Origin: Apilactobacillus quenuiae
GTDB taxonomy: Bacteria > Bacillota > Bacilli > Lactobacillales > Lactobacillaceae
Assembly: GCF_002994005.1 (NCBI RefSeq)
Contig: NZ_POSN01000001.1
Span: 310,001-374,000 of the forward strand
Reading direction: 5' to 3'
DNA: 64,000 bases
A model generated the notes under the pieces. The model was not told the origin of the DNA. It did not search any database and saw only the letters and a program-made list of their open reading frames with translations. This document shows positions 50,541-61,689 of the stretch, in pieces. The translations under genes were made by a program, and so were the position numbers. How positions within the stretch are numbered: the stretch's first letter is position 1; each line of letters starts with the position of its first letter.

Positions 50541-51776
50541 CTATTTATCATTATAAATTAAATCGGGTTCTTTTTCACCGTCAACTGCTTCTTTAGTAAC
50601 AACAACTTCTTTAACATTATCATCACTTGGTACATTATACATAACATCTCTCATTGTATCTTCAACAATAGATCTTAATCCACGGGCACCAGTATTTCTA
50701 GCGATAGCTAATTTAGCCATTGCTTTTAAAGCTTCAGGCTTAAAAGTCAAATCTACCCCATCTAAGTTCATCAACTTAGTATACTGTTTTACCAAGGCAT
50801 TTTTAGGCTCACTTAAAATTCTAACTAAATCATCTTCATTTAATTTTTTCAAAGCAGTTAAGATAGGCAAACGACCAATAAATTCAGGAATTAAACCAAA
50901 CTGTAGTAAGTCACTTGGAATAACATGCTGCATAACATTATCATCAGTAATTTCAGTTGCCTCTGCAGAATCAGTTCCAAAACCAATAGTTTTATCACCT
51001 AAACGATGCTTAATGATACCTTGGATACCATCAAATGCACCACCAACAATAAACAAAATATTTTTAGTATCAATTTGAATATTTTCTTGTTGTGGATGCT
51101 TTCTACCACCCTGTGGAGGAACACTAGCGACAGTACCTTCAAGAATCTTTAATAATGATTGTTGAACCCCTTCACCAGAAACATCTCTAGTAATAGAAAC
51201 GTTTTCTGACTTTTTGGCAATTTTATCAATTTCATCAATATAGATAATACCTTTTTCAGCACGTTCTACATCAAAATCTGCATTTTGTAGTAACTTCAAT
51301 AGAATATTTTCTACATCATCACCCACATAACCAGCTTCAGTTAATGTGGTAGCGTCAGCGATTGCAAAAGGAACGTTAAGAATTTTAGCTAAAGATTGTG
51401 CCAAATATGTCTTACCAGAGCCAGTAGGTCCAATTACAGAAATATTACTCTTCTGTAAATCAGTTCCATCATCACTATCTAAATTATTTACTCGTTTATA
51501 GTGATTATAAACTGCAACAGCCAATGTTTTTTTAGCATCATCTTGACCAATTACATATTCATCAAGCTTTTCAACAATTTGTTTAGGACTTAATGCCTTA
51601 ATATTTTTATCATTATTTTCTTGTGAAAGTTCCTCATCAACAATTTCTTTACACAAATCAATACATTCATTACAAATATAAACTCCTGGACCAGCAACAA
51701 TTTTCTTTACTTGATCTTGTGATTTACCACAAAAAGAACAAGTTACTGGACCGTCTTTTTTATCATCTTCGAACAA
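50541..51776 (-). CDS. clpX: ClpX, ATP-dependent unfoldase of ClpXP
   Basis: 411 residues. The start is set at TTG 51776, giving [19 protein letters not shown], because GAGGTG stands 6 bases before it and overlaps the alternative GTG 51785. N-terminal zinc-binding domain with C-x2-C and C-x2-C; Walker A GPTGSGKT (about 114-121); Walker B IIYIDEID; pore loop YVGDD; the IGF loop that docks to ClpP appears as TIGFGT. Delivers tagged proteins for degradation. Confidence 0.97.
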   Translation of the reverse strand: MFEDDKKDGPVTCSFCGKSQDQVKKIVAGPGVYICNECIDLCKEIVDEELSQENNDKNIKALSPKQIVEKLDEYVIGQDDAKKTLAVAVYNHYKRVNNLDSDDGTDLQKSNISVIGPTGSGKTYLAQSLAKILNVPFAIADATTLTEAGYVGDDVENILLKLLQNADFDVERAEKGIIYIDEIDKIAKKSENVSITRDVSGEGVQQSLLKILEGTVASVPPQGGRKHPQQENIQIDTKNILFIVGGAFDGIQGIIKHRLGDKTIGFGTDSAEATEITDDNVMQHVIPSDLLQFGLIPEFIGRLPILTALKKLNEDDLVRILSEPKNALVKQYTKLMNLDGVDLTFKPEALKAMAKLAIARNTGARGLRSIVEDTMRDVMYNVPSDDNVKEVVVTKEAVDGEKEPDLIYNDK

Positions 51777-51845
51777 ATAACTCACCTCTTTAAGCTATAA
51801 AGCTAACTTAATAAATAATATCACACTTATAATTATGAATAAAAT

Positions 51846-51883
51846 AAAGAGTCCAACTAACAATTAAGTTAATTGAACTCTTT
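51846..51883 (-). terminator. Terminator of tig
   Basis: AAAGAGT pairs with ACTCTTT with a nested CAAC..GTT stem; lies just after the tig stop on the minus strand. Confidence 0.75.
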
Positions 51884-51894
51884 TTAATCAAAAA

Positions 51895-53199
51895 TTATTT
51901 TTTCATTTTTGATTTTGGTTCTTTCTTAGCATTGTCTGTAATCATCTTAACAGCATTTTGGATAGAAATATCATGTTTCAACATGTCATCAGTCAAAGCA
52001 CCACGAACAGCTTCTTCTTTCATGCCATATTGAGTAGCTAAGTCTTTAACTTGTTGATCAATTTCTTCCTTAGTAGGTTCAATCTTAGCATCTTTAACAA
52101 TTGCTTCTAGAACTAGATTAGTTTTTACTCGTTCTTCAGCACCTGAAGCAAATTGTTTCTTCAAGTCTTCTGGCTTTGTCCCAGTTAATTGGAAGTACAT
52201 TTGTGAATTAATACCTTGTTGTTGCATATTTGCAAGATATTGATCCATTTGACGTTGAACATCTTCATCAATCATTGCTTGAGGAATGTCTTTAACAGTA
52301 GCATTAGCAACTACTGACTTAATAGCCTCATCTTCTAATTGATTTTCACCATCAGTTTTCTTTTGATCCTTAAGTTGAGCTTTTACCTTGTCTTTTAATT
52401 CATCTAAGCTATCGACATCTTCATCAACATCCTTAGCAAATTCATCATCTAACTTAGGTAATTGTTTTTCTTTAACTTCATGTAATTTAGTCTTAAAAGT
52501 TGCTTCCTTACCAGCTAGTTCTTTAGCTTGATAGTTTTCAGGGAATGTAACTTTAACATCAACATCATCGCCAGCCTTATGACCAATTAATTGATCTTCA
52601 AAGCCTGGGATAAATGAATTTGAGCCTAATTCAAGTGAATAGTTAGTTGATTTACCACCATCAAATGCTTTTCCGTCAACATATCCATCAAAATCGATGA
52701 CTACAGTGTCACCTTTTTCAGCTGCTTTACCTTCTTTAAGAACTAATTCAGCTTGATTTTGACGTTTCTTTTCGATTTCAGCATCAATATCTTTTTGGTA
52801 TACACGAGTGTTTGGTTTTTCAACTTCAACACCTTCATATTTACCAAGTTCAACATCTGGTTTTACAGTTACATTAGCTTTTAGAACCCATGGTTGTCCC
52901 TTTTCTAATGAATCAATATTAACTTCTGGTTGAGCAACTGGTTCAATATCAGCTTCTTTTACAGCATTACTGTAAGCTTCAGGTAGTAAAATATTTAAAG
53001 CATCTTGGTATAATGCTTCTTCACCATACATTTCGTTAAAAATTTGGCGAGAAACTTTACCCTTACGGAAACCAGGAATGCTAATATTTTTCTTGTTTTT
53101 GTTAAAGGCTTTATCTAAACCTTCTTTAATTTTGTCAGTACTAATTTCAAATGTTAATTCTCCATCATTAGTACCCTTTTTTTCCCATTTTGCAGACAT
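51895..53199 (-). CDS. tig: Trigger factor
   Basis: 434 residues from ATG 53199 with GGAGGG in front; the open frame continues upstream to 53319 but that part is untypical. Ribosome-docking motif in the N-terminal domain ([13 protein letters not shown], about 33-45), the FKBP-type PPIase domain near 150-240 ([14 protein letters not shown]) and the C-terminal arm domain. Ribosome-bound folding helper with prolyl isomerase activity. Placed between tuf and clpX, as in other lactobacilli. Confidence 0.97.
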   Translation of the reverse strand: MSAKWEKKGTNDGELTFEISTDKIKEGLDKAFNKNKKNISIPGFRKGKVSRQIFNEMYGEEALYQDALNILLPEAYSNAVKEADIEPVAQPEVNIDSLEKGQPWVLKANVTVKPDVELGKYEGVEVEKPNTRVYQKDIDAEIEKKRQNQAELVLKEGKAAEKGDTVVIDFDGYVDGKAFDGGKSTNYSLELGSNSFIPGFEDQLIGHKAGDDVDVKVTFPENYQAKELAGKEATFKTKLHEVKEKQLPKLDDEFAKDVDEDVDSLDELKDKVKAQLKDQKKTDGENQLEDEAIKSVVANATVKDIPQAMIDEDVQRQMDQYLANMQQQGINSQMYFQLTGTKPEDLKKQFASGAEERVKTNLVLEAIVKDAKIEPTKEEIDQQVKDLATQYGMKEEAVRGALTDDMLKHDISIQNAVKMITDNAKKEPKSKMKK

Positions 53200-53326
53200 T
53201 ATTTTCCCTCCGACATGAAAATATAATTTAATACAATTTTCTTCTAATTGCGCACATAAGTATTTTAACGTATGAACAATAAAAAGTAAATATTTAAAGG
53301 GAATTTGACCCCTTAACAATAAAAAA

Positions 53327-53356
53327 AAGATTCGAAAAGAAGACTTTTCGAATCTT
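53327..53356 (-). terminator. Terminator of tuf
   Basis: Perfect 13-bp stem AAGATTCGAAAAG / CTTTTCGAATCTT with a 4-base loop, then T8 on the minus strand. Confidence 0.95.
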
Positions 53357-53376
53357 AATAAAAGAATAAATTCTTT

Positions 53377-54564
53377 TTATTCGTCAATACCAGAAACAAC
53401 ACCAGCACCAACAGTGTGTCCACCTTCACGAATAGTGAACTTAGTACCGTTTTCAATAGCAACAGGCTTAGTTAACTTAACGTTAAACTTAGCATTATCA
53501 CCAGGCATAACCATTTCTACACCATCTTCAAGTGTAATAACACCTGTAACATCAGTTGTATGGAAATAGAATTGAGGACGGTAGTTTGAGAAGAATGGAG
53601 TATGACGTCCACCTTCTTCTTTACTTAAAGCATAAACTTGTGCTTCAAATTCAGTATGAGTCTTGATTGAACCAGGAGCAGCAACAACTTGTCCACGAAC
53701 AACTTGATCACGGTTTACACCACGAAGTAACATACCAACGTTATCTCCAGCTTCACCTTCATCAAGAGTCTTACGGAACATTTCAAGACCAGTAACAGTA
53801 GTCTTAACAATGTCTTCTACAAGACCGATAACTTCAACGTCGTCTCCAACTTTAACAACACCACGATCGATACGACCAGAAGCAACAGTACCACGACCAG
53901 TGATAGTAAATACATCTTCAACTGGTAATAGTAAAGGTTTTGAATCATCACGTTGTGGAGTTGGAATATATTCATCAACGATGTCCATTAAGTGTAAGAT
54001 AACATCTTTTTGTTCTTGATCGTCTTGTAATGCTTTAAGAGCTGAACCACGAACAACAGGAATATCATCACCTGGGTAATCGTATTCTGAAAGTAATTCA
54101 CGTACTTCCATTTCAACTAAGTCAACTAATTCGTCATCATCAACTAAATCAGTCTTGTTCAAGAATACAACGATATTTTCAACACCAACTTGGCGAGCAA
54201 GTAGAATATGTTCACGAGTTTGTGGCATAGGACCATCAGTTGCAGCAACAACTAAAATAGCACCGTCCATTTGAGCAGCACCAGTAATCATATTCTTAAC
54301 ATAGTCAGCATGTCCTGGAGCATCAATATGAGCGTAATGACGTTTTTCAGTTGAGTATTCAACATGGGCAGTATTAATAGTAATACCACGTTCTTGTTCT
54401 TCTGGAGCAGCATCAATTTGTGCATAATCTTCAGCGCTAGCTAAACCTTTTTCTGATAGCACTTTAGTGATAGCTGCAGTTAAAGTAGTTTTACCATGAT
54501 CAATATGGCCAATAGTACCAATATTTACATGGGGTTTTGTTCTTTCATAATGTTCTTTTGCCAT
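53377..54564 (-). CDS. tuf: Elongation factor Tu
   Basis: 395 residues, complete. G1 GHIDHGKTT (about 19-27), G2 RGITI, G3 DAPGHADY, G4 NKTD, then domains 2 and 3 with the usual [11 protein letters not shown] and [14 protein letters not shown]. Delivers aminoacyl-tRNA to the ribosome. Codon use is more biased than in neighbouring genes, as expected for a very highly expressed protein. Own promoter at 54630-54657 and strong terminator. Confidence 0.99.
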   Translation of the reverse strand: MAKEHYERTKPHVNIGTIGHIDHGKTTLTAAITKVLSEKGLASAEDYAQIDAAPEEQERGITINTAHVEYSTEKRHYAHIDAPGHADYVKNMITGAAQMDGAILVVAATDGPMPQTREHILLARQVGVENIVVFLNKTDLVDDDELVDLVEMEVRELLSEYDYPGDDIPVVRGSALKALQDDQEQKDVILHLMDIVDEYIPTPQRDDSKPLLLPVEDVFTITGRGTVASGRIDRGVVKVGDDVEVIGLVEDIVKTTVTGLEMFRKTLDEGEAGDNVGMLLRGVNRDQVVRGQVVAAPGSIKTHTEFEAQVYALSKEEGGRHTPFFSNYRPQFYFHTTDVTGVITLEDGVEMVMPGDNAKFNVKLTKPVAIENGTKFTIREGGHTVGAGVVSGIDE

Positions 54565-54595
54565 TTATGAAAACCTCCTATAAATTCGAAAGATT

Positions 54596-54617
54596 TACAT
54601 TGAATTAATACAATGTA
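54596..54617 (-). promoter_or_regulatory. Leader hairpin of tuf mRNA
   Basis: TACATTG/CAATGTA stem with an 8-base AT-rich loop, between the tuf promoter and its ribosome binding site. It may stabilise the 5' end of the mRNA. Confidence 0.5.
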
Positions 54618-54629
54618 TCTTTATGAGTT

Positions 54630-54657
54630 ATTATACTACATCTTCTCAAAAAGACAA
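54630..54657 (-). promoter_or_regulatory. tuf promoter
   Basis: Minus strand -35 TTGTCT (54652-54657), 16-base spacer ending in TAG, -10 TATAAT (54630-54635). About 65 bases before the tuf start. Confidence 0.75.
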
Positions 54658-54759
54658 AATAACATATCAATCTCAAGAAGAATTCTTTTAATATTATAGC
54701 TACTGTATTTTTATTTGTAAACACTTAAATAGCATTTTTACTGTAAGTTTAACAATAAT

Positions 54760-55689
54760 CTAATTAATTTCATCAAATTTATTAATTATAAGAGATATTA
54801 ACTTATAATAATTGTTTTTTTTAGTAAATTTATTATTTTTATTAGATAAAAATAAATCAATAGATAAATTATACCAATCATCTACATTTTTAATGATTTG
54901 TTCATTTAAAGGATATAAAGTAATGCTCTGATATTCAAAATAAGATTTAACTTTTAAATATAAAATTGGATTTTTATTAGAATAATCATCATCAAGTTTA
55001 GACATAATTTTATTGTATGAATCTAATTTAGATAACGGTTTTAATTCCTTCATATTAACTGAATATACATCATCGTCTATCCATCTAATACTAATAGTAT
55101 CTTGATAATTAATTTTTCTTAAAGTATCTATCAACTCAGACTTAATATTTTCTTGAACAAAGGGATCCAATAATAAATACTTTGTATAATTAACAAATTT
55201 ATTTATTGGTAATTTTTCACCTTTTAATAAAGTTTCTTTTTGTTCATATAAGTTTTTATTAAAACTCATATGATAAAAGTCATTAGATACATTTTTTAAA
55301 TATGCGGGTTCATTTTCTAAAACTATTTTTTCTTCTTTATTAATAACATTTATAGAAATGTCATACCACTCTTTGGATAAATAGTGAATTTGTTCGACTA
55401 TTTCTCTAGATTTTATAAACTCTTTATTCTTTACTAAAACTAATATTAATAATTTAAAGTCAGAAAATGAGCGCAAGAAATCATTAACATTATCGTAAGC
55501 AACTTTTTTAGCATCAATCAGTTGCTTATTAAAAAAATAACATTTTGTTAATAATGTTGTTACTGGAAACCCTTCTTTACCATCATAAAGGGGTATTAAC
55601 TTATTAATTGCTTCTTGAAAATTATTTTGTTCAATATCTAATTTAGATTCATCGATAAGTTCTTTATTAGATGAATTATTTTCGTTCAT
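54760..55689 (-). CDS. TPR-like protein of unknown function
   Basis: 309 residues, acidic, helical throughout. Early part reads as tetratricopeptide-like helix pairs (NNFQEAINKLIPLYDGKEG then LLTKCYFFNKQLIDAKKVAYD). It starts 9 bases after the RNase J paralogue and so is cotranscribed with it. Similar TPR-like genes next to rnj occur in lactobacilli. Possible adaptor for the RNase J complex, inferred only from cotranscription. AT-rich codon use, fewer conserved residues than neighbours. Confidence 0.75.
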   Translation of the reverse strand: MNENNSSNKELIDESKLDIEQNNFQEAINKLIPLYDGKEGFPVTTLLTKCYFFNKQLIDAKKVAYDNVNDFLRSFSDFKLLILVLVKNKEFIKSREIVEQIHYLSKEWYDISINVINKEEKIVLENEPAYLKNVSNDFYHMSFNKNLYEQKETLLKGEKLPINKFVNYTKYLLLDPFVQENIKSELIDTLRKINYQDTISIRWIDDDVYSVNMKELKPLSKLDSYNKIMSKLDDDYSNKNPILYLKVKSYFEYQSITLYPLNEQIIKNVDDWYNLSIDLFLSNKNNKFTKKNNYYKLISLIINKFDEIN

Positions 55690-55698
55690 TTAAAACAC

Positions 55699-57420
55699 CT
55701 ATTTTTTAATTTCACTATAACGCTTTTTGAAGCTGTGCTTATTTCTTCTATGATGTTGGTTAACTTCCATAATAACAGGTAGTATAACCGGTCTACGTTT
55801 TGTCTTATCAAACAAGAAGTGACTAATTTGTTCTCTAACAGCCTGTTTCAAATGGCTCCAATCAAATTCTTTATTATCTAAATTTAATTGAATTGTTTTA
55901 GAAACAATTTGAGAAGCTTCATTCATCAATTCCTTATTAGATTTAACATAAATAAATCCTCTGGAAGTAATTTTAGGCCTAGATATAATTAATTTTTTCT
56001 TACGATCAATTGTAACAACAATAATAAAAATTCCATCTTCAGAAAGAACTTTTCTATCTCTTAGAACAATATTTCCAATATCTCCTATACCAATACCATC
56101 AATCATAGTATTACCAGCTTCAACTGAACTACCACGATGAATTTTTACACCATCATACTCAGCAACGTCTCCCTTATTCATTAAAAGGATATGTTGGTCA
56201 TCGATGCCTAGTTCGTTAGCTGTTTGTCTATGTGCTTCCATCATCATATATTCTCCATTAACTGGAATAACATACTCCGGATTTAATAAATCAATAAGCA
56301 TTTGTAAATCTTCGTCACTAGCATGATTAGAAATATTCAAATCATCAGAAATTGTTTTAACTTCACCATCAGCTCGATAAACCATATCTCTAGTTTTAGC
56401 CATAGTATTATCTAAAGCAGGTGATGGTGTAGTAGTGATTAAAACAATGTCACCAGAAATTAAATTAACACTTTTTTCTTTTTGAGATGCCATTCTTTGA
56501 ATTACTTTAATTGGCTCTCCAACCGGATTGGTTTCCAAAATAACAATTTCATTTTTAGATAACTCATTCATTTCTTTAACAGATTGAATAATCATATCTT
56601 CATCAGGTAATACAAGATATCCCATATCCAGTGCAGCAATCACAGTTTTAGATAAATCATGTCCAATATATATTTTTCGATCAGTTTTATAAGCAGCATC
56701 AAATACTTGTTGTAATCTTAAAATGTTAGCAGAATTAGCGGCTACAATGATTCTTTCATCATTGTCTTTAAATACATCAAAAATATATTTTTCAACTTTT
56801 AATTCACTGTCCATTGGATAAGGATTATCAGCATTTTCTGAGTCACTTAATAAAGCAATAACCTTTTTATCGCCTACTCTTGCAATGTCACCATATGAAG
56901 TTCTATATTCACCCTTAAGAGCAGGATCAAATTTAAAATCTCCAGTATATACAATTTGTCCCTCATCAACTGAAAGTACAATCCCCATAGAATCTGGAAT
57001 TGAATAGCTAGTCTTAAAGAATGTAACAGTGACATCATCAAATATAATTTCACTTTTCGAATTAATAACATTAAAATCATCAAAATTCTTTGAGTTTGGA
57101 TTATCCTTGATGGCATTTTTAGCCAATTCAATTGTTAATTTTGAGCCAAAGATAGGTACATTAAATTCACTTAAAAAATATGGTAAAGCACCAATAGAAT
57201 CAGCTTGTCCATTAGATAAAAATATTCCTACTATCTTATCCTTATTATCTTCTAAGTATGAAAAATCAGGAATAACTACATCAATTCCTAACATTCCATT
57301 GTCAGGATACTTTAAGCCACAGTCTAAAATATAAATTCCATCATTAATTTCTACGGCATATAAATTTTTACCATCTTCCCTAACGCCACCTAAGGGAATA
57401 ATTTTTATACTACTTTTCAT
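55699..57420 (-). CDS. rnjB: RNase J family protein with degenerate active site, probable RNase J2
   Basis: 573 residues with the full RNase J layout: metallo-beta-lactamase domain, beta-CASP domain and C-terminal domain. The ligand motif that should read H-x-H-x-D-H is N-G-Q-A-D-S (in IFLSNGQADSIGALPY, about 70-85), and the later V-H-G-E is V-N-G-E (IPVNGEYMMMEAH). YTGDFKFD and NISNHASDEDL keep some ligands. So it is probably catalytically weak and acts as the partner (J2) of an active RNase J1. It lies after rpsO. Confidence 0.85.
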   Translation of the reverse strand: MKSSIKIIPLGGVREDGKNLYAVEINDGIYILDCGLKYPDNGMLGIDVVIPDFSYLEDNKDKIVGIFLSNGQADSIGALPYFLSEFNVPIFGSKLTIELAKNAIKDNPNSKNFDDFNVINSKSEIIFDDVTVTFFKTSYSIPDSMGIVLSVDEGQIVYTGDFKFDPALKGEYRTSYGDIARVGDKKVIALLSDSENADNPYPMDSELKVEKYIFDVFKDNDERIIVAANSANILRLQQVFDAAYKTDRKIYIGHDLSKTVIAALDMGYLVLPDEDMIIQSVKEMNELSKNEIVILETNPVGEPIKVIQRMASQKEKSVNLISGDIVLITTTPSPALDNTMAKTRDMVYRADGEVKTISDDLNISNHASDEDLQMLIDLLNPEYVIPVNGEYMMMEAHRQTANELGIDDQHILLMNKGDVAEYDGVKIHRGSSVEAGNTMIDGIGIGDIGNIVLRDRKVLSEDGIFIIVVTIDRKKKLIISRPKITSRGFIYVKSNKELMNEASQIVSKTIQLNLDNKEFDWSHLKQAVREQISHFLFDKTKRRPVILPVIMEVNQHHRRNKHSFKKRYSEIKK

Positions 57421-57566
57421 AATTCACCTCATGATATAAACAAATTTCAACTTTTATTTTTGGAAATTAAAATATCCAAATACGAACAAAATATAACTTA
57501 TTATAGTGTATCATATTTTATATTTTTTAATAACTGTTTTAATTTTATAAAATAATATGTATAAAA

Positions 57567-57597
57567 AAAGATGGAACTAAAAAATAGTTCCATCTTT
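57567..57597 (-). terminator. Terminator after rpsO
   Basis: AAAGATGGAACTA/TAGTTCCATCTTT perfect 13-bp stem, loop 5, T7 tail on the minus strand. Confidence 0.93.
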
Positions 57598-57605
57598 CTT
57601 TTTTA

Positions 57606-57875
57606 TTAACGACGTAAGCCTAAGCTCTTAATTAAATCACGGTAACGAATAACATCTTTATTACGTAAGTAACGTAATAAATTACGACGATGCCCAATTT
57701 TCTTCATCAAACCACGTTGTGAATGAAAATCTTTTTTGTTAGCCTTCATATGCTTATTAATTTCAGTAATATCTGCAGTTAATACAGCAATTTGTACTTC
57801 AGCAGAACCAGTATCACCATCATGACGAGCATATTTTTTGATAATATCATTTTTATTAGCTTGTGTAAGTGCCAT
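57606..57875 (-). CDS. rpsO: 30S ribosomal protein S15
   Basis: 89 residues from ATG 57875, the standard S15 length; a second in-frame ATG at 57881 is only 4 bases from AGGTGG and is too close. S15 pattern [21 protein letters not shown] and [12 protein letters not shown] present. Primary 16S rRNA binder in the platform. Its own terminator separates it from the RNase J paralogue downstream; S15 is known to autoregulate in several bacteria but I see no clear leader motif. Confidence 0.98.
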   Translation of the reverse strand: MALTQANKNDIIKKYARHDGDTGSAEVQIAVLTADITEINKHMKANKKDFHSQRGLMKKIGHRRNLLRYLRNKDVIRYRDLIKSLGLRR

Positions 57876-58139
57876 ATACATTTCCCACCTTTCAAATCAT
57901 ATAAAATATACCTTAAACTGAGTAATACGTAAAGTGAGATAACGTTAAGACTAAGTTTAGGTAATCATTTACATATGTAATATTACTATGTTATAAATAA
58001 ATTATCAAGGAAAATATTAAATTTAAAGAAATGCAATTATGATAATACTATTGCATTTGTATACTGTATTTTGTATAATAAAAGTCGTTGAAATTTGAGG
58101 ATTTTTGTTAAAATTCGATATTTTATGGAGGTGAATTTC

Positions 58140-58391
58140 ATGCCTGTTATCAAATCTGCTATTGAACGTGTTAAAACAAACGAAAAAGCAAATAAACGTA
58201 ACGCATCTCAATTAAGTAAAATGAGAACTGCTGTTAAGAAGTTTGAAAAAGCTGAAGATAAGGGTGCTGACAATCTTGAAGAATTATTCAACAATGCTGT
58301 TAGTGCTTTAGATCATGCAAGCTCAAAAGGTTTAATCAAGCCAAATAAGGCTGCACGTAACAAGTCTCGTTTAGCTGGAATGATGAAATAA
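58140..58391 (+). CDS. rpsT: 30S ribosomal protein S20
   Basis: 83 residues from ATG 58140 behind GGAGGTG; an in-frame ATG at 58095 is upstream of that site. S20 features: basic N-terminal helix ([19 protein letters not shown]) and the C-terminal [19 protein letters not shown] motif. Binds 16S rRNA early in assembly. It is on the plus strand, converging on holA, and diverging from rpsO. Confidence 0.98.
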   Translation: MPVIKSAIERVKTNEKANKRNASQLSKMRTAVKKFEKAEDKGADNLEELFNNAVSALDHASSKGLIKPNKAARNKSRLAGMMK

Positions 58392-58420
58392 TAAAGAAAA
58401 TATAATTTTATATTTTCAAA

Positions 58421-58455
58421 AAGGGTCAACTATATTAAATATAGTTGGCCCTTTT
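58421..58455. terminator. Bidirectional terminator between rpsT and holA
   Basis: AAGGGTCAACTATAT pairs with ATATAGTTGgCCCTT; T/A-rich on both sides. Confidence 0.9.
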
Positions 58456-58462
58456 ATTTTAA

Positions 58463-59479
58463 TTAATTAATGAATTTAATCATAAACATCTCAAATAACA
58501 AATCAGCAGGTTTTTGGGTAGACTTCATTTGCTTTTCTATATCTACAAGCCCTAAATAAGCTCTCGATAATTTTTTATAATTATATTTTTTTACTGTTTG
58601 CAAAGCTAATTTAATTCTATAGGGATGAATCTTTAATTTACTAGCCAGTTTGCCTTGACTATATCCCTTTTTAGCCATAATTTTGACTTGAATTAACAAT
58701 CTAAATTGACTTAGTAATATAGCATTTATTTGTAAAGGTTCGTTACTTCCATTAATTAATTCATGATATAAATTAATCGATTTATTAACATTATTATTTA
58801 TTACATAATTGACTAAATCAAAAACATTCTGATCTAATGACTTAGTAACAACTTTATTTACATCGTTAATACTAATTAATTTATTATTATAACAGTATAA
58901 AAACAACTTTGATAGCTCACTCATTGCGTTAGAAAAATCATTAGAAGTCATTTGTAACAATTTATCTAACGCATTTTGCTCTATTTTATAACCCTTATCA
59001 TTAACATTAGAACCCAAGTAATTTTTAATTTCAGTTTCAGAAATGTTACTTAAATCAATTATTTCAGAATTCTTTTTAATTGCTTTATTTATTTTTTTTC
59101 TAGAGTCTAACTTGTCATAAGGAGCAATGATTAGCAAAATAGTACTATCTTGAGGACTATCAACATAGCTAGTAAAGCTATCCACGTCTTGATCTATTTT
59201 ATCTTTACCATGACTCCCTGTTAAAAAGTAAGGATTATTAATAATAACTAATCTTTTTTCGCCAAAAAAAGGTAATGACATTGCATCTTCAATAGCATTT
59301 GAAACATTAGTCGTTTCCATATCATAATTAGCATAATTCATTGTTCTTTCATCTTCAGGAATAAAAGAAAGAAATTTACCTATAAGTTTTTTTATTAAAT
59401 AGCCCTGCTTTCCTTTAATTAAATATAAAGGCTTAGTATTTTCACTATTTAAAGATTGAAATAATTCATTAATTTGCAA
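58463..59479 (-). CDS. holA: DNA polymerase III delta subunit
   Basis: 338 residues if TTG 59479 is the start (7 bases after GGAG). ATG 59485 adds two residues but is only one base from that site. The delta AAA+-like fold is seen: LYLIKGKQGYLIKKL at the start, MSLPFFGEKRLVIINNPYF near 75-95, and C-terminal collar domain with NAILLSQFRLLIQVK near 260. Opens the sliding clamp in the loader. It overlaps the comEC stop. Confidence 0.95.
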   Translation of the reverse strand: MQINELFQSLNSENTKPLYLIKGKQGYLIKKLIGKFLSFIPEDERTMNYANYDMETTNVSNAIEDAMSLPFFGEKRLVIINNPYFLTGSHGKDKIDQDVDSFTSYVDSPQDSTILLIIAPYDKLDSRKKINKAIKKNSEIIDLSNISETEIKNYLGSNVNDKGYKIEQNALDKLLQMTSNDFSNAMSELSKLFLYCYNNKLISINDVNKVVTKSLDQNVFDLVNYVINNNVNKSINLYHELINGSNEPLQINAILLSQFRLLIQVKIMAKKGYSQGKLASKLKIHPYRIKLALQTVKKYNYKKLSRAYLGLVDIEKQMKSTQKPADLLFEMFMIKFIN

Positions 59480-59481
59480 AA

Positions 59482-61605
59482 TCATTCTCCTTTTAAAACT
59501 GTTGACCAATAGTTTCCAAAAGCACCATATTTATATGATATCATACCTGAATCTTGCGTATTAAAATAAGATAAATTATATCTATGAAGTTTATCCAAAA
59601 CATCTTTATTGGGATGATTATATCGATTATTTCTACCAGCAGATATTATAGATAACTTAGGATGAATGAACTGCAAAAATTCATCACTACTAGAATTTTT
59701 GCTTCCGTGATGCCCTAATTTCAAAACATCAGCTTTCAAATCAGGATATCTACGAATTATATCTTTCTCACCCTCTTGACCCAAATCACCCATAAACAAA
59801 AAGTTAATTCCTCCTTGTTTGGTGCCTAAAACAATAGAATCTTCATTATTACCTAATCCTGATTTAAAAGGATGATAAATATAAAATGGAAAATTAGATA
59901 TATGCATATCATTTTTAATAAAGGTTACTTGAGTATTAATTATATTAGGTAATATTTTTCTCATAAAATTTTTATTATTGTTAGTTCCAATACCAATAAA
60001 CAGCCTTTTAACTTTCAATTTACTAAGAATACTAGATACATCACCAGTATGATCTGCATCTTGATGTGTCAAAACTAAATTATCTATATAATTAATACCA
60101 ATACTTTTCAAATAATTAATAGAGGTTCTTGGCGCCTGATATTTAAATTTATTAGATTTATTAAATTGTATTTTTCCTCCAGTATCAATCATAGTAATAG
60201 ATTTATTAAATGGTTCTCTAATTAAAAAGCTATCACCCTGGCCTACATCAAAAGTTGTGACTTCACCATAAAATGGAAAATGTATAAAGACGTAAAAAGA
60301 TACATAAATGAAAATTAACAGAAGTAGCTTTTTATGAGAATAATTGGCGATCAATAATAAAGTCATAAGAAATAAAATGAAACATATACATATATTTGGT
60401 TTACCAAATATAATGTTACCCGGTAATGTTCCTATAAAATTCACTAAGTTATCAAATAATTGTAAAAGCATTGCAGTAAATTTTCCAAAAATTGGCAAAA
60501 TGGGGTGGAGAATCACAGATAAAGTAATAATAGGCATCACAAAAACAGAAAATATTGGTATAACAATAAAATTAGCTATCATTGTTAAAAGATGCCACTC
60601 AAATAACTTATAAATAATAATGGGCAAACTAATTAAATTCATCATTATTGTCTGTTTTATTGTAGAAAATTTATTAGTATAGATTAGACCAAAGGATAAT
60701 AAATAGCTCAATTGACACCCAAACTGTAATAACATTTGCGGTTGCAAAAATAGATTTATTAGAATGGTTATACTCCATATATCTAAGGATCCCATTTTAT
60801 TTTTAAACAAACCAAATATAAGTCCTATTTCAACTGATAATATAGATCTCATCAATCCAATTGACGCCCCTGCAATGATAAAAAACATAGGCAACATAAA
60901 CATTAACAATAATAAATACCGTTCTCTACTAATTCTTAAATGAATAAATATCATAGTTAACACACTAACTATATAAAAAACATGTAATCCCGAAATACTA
61001 AATAAATGAATTAATCCTAAAGTCTTAACGCCGGAAAGTTCTTCAGCGAAAGAATCACTCATTTCTCCTAAAAACAAACTATTAAAATAAAGATTTAGTG
61101 GTTTAGGTAAAGACTCACCGTAACATAATAATTGTTTTCTAAAATCATGTAGAATGACAAATATATTTTTACTTTTTAATACATTAACTTTGAATATCTT
61201 TTTAATATATATAATCTTATATACATTATTTGATTGATAATATTCCTTAGCATTAAACTCGTTTAAATTAGTGGGTTCATTAATATTCTTAATTTCTCCT
61301 TGAATATTTAGATAAAAACTTTTATTAATAGATTTTAAATAATTATAATTATCATTACCATATAATAAATATTTACTATTAGAATATATATCTTTAAATA
61401 CACCACTATATCCATTATATTTAAATTTAATTTGATCCGGATGGATCAAAAATTTAAAACTATTCGAAGTGTTATTATTTAAATATTCATCATTGTTAAA
61501 TTGATTAATACATACAAAACAAAAAAACATTGATATTATTATGGAAAATAAACATACTTTTACATTTCTTAAACATAAAATACGTAATAACAATAATAAT
61601 ATCAA
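59482..61605 (-). CDS. comEC: ComEC/Rec2 DNA uptake channel
   Basis: 707 residues from TTG 61605 (AGGA at 6 bases). The frame is open further up to the comEB stop at 61690 and that part encodes typical ComEC N-terminal text (FPALVCICISILFFGNKFLG) without ATG, GTG or TTG; an ATT follows the comEB stop directly. Domains: OB-like DUF4131 at 50-160, multi-pass competence domain 195-440 and C-terminal metallo-beta-lactamase with DVGQGDS, LTHQDADHTGD and HHGSKNSS. Translocates single-stranded DNA during transformation. Intact. Confidence 0.95.
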   Translation of the reverse strand: MILLLLLRILCLRNVKVCLFSIIISMFFCFVCINQFNNDEYLNNNTSNSFKFLIHPDQIKFKYNGYSGVFKDIYSNSKYLLYGNDNYNYLKSINKSFYLNIQGEIKNINEPTNLNEFNAKEYYQSNNVYKIIYIKKIFKVNVLKSKNIFVILHDFRKQLLCYGESLPKPLNLYFNSLFLGEMSDSFAEELSGVKTLGLIHLFSISGLHVFYIVSVLTMIFIHLRISRERYLLLLMFMLPMFFIIAGASIGLMRSILSVEIGLIFGLFKNKMGSLDIWSITILINLFLQPQMLLQFGCQLSYLLSFGLIYTNKFSTIKQTIMMNLISLPIIIYKLFEWHLLTMIANFIVIPIFSVFVMPIITLSVILHPILPIFGKFTAMLLQLFDNLVNFIGTLPGNIIFGKPNICICFILFLMTLLLIANYSHKKLLLLIFIYVSFYVFIHFPFYGEVTTFDVGQGDSFLIREPFNKSITMIDTGGKIQFNKSNKFKYQAPRTSINYLKSIGINYIDNLVLTHQDADHTGDVSSILSKLKVKRLFIGIGTNNNKNFMRKILPNIINTQVTFIKNDMHISNFPFYIYHPFKSGLGNNEDSIVLGTKQGGINFLFMGDLGQEGEKDIIRRYPDLKADVLKLGHHGSKNSSSDEFLQFIHPKLSIISAGRNNRYNHPNKDVLDKLHRYNLSYFNTQDSGMISYKYGAFGNYWSTVLKGE

Positions 61606-61689
61606 TATAATTCCTAAAAATTTATTGCCAAAAAATAAAATACTTATACATATACAAACTAGCGCCGGAAATATATATAATTTTTTAAT

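Noticed and set aside
58023-58211. Minus-strand 62-residue frame over the rpsT promoter and start
   Set aside because: Overlaps the rpsT leader and coding start, has an odd Cys/Phe-rich composition and no ribosome binding site.
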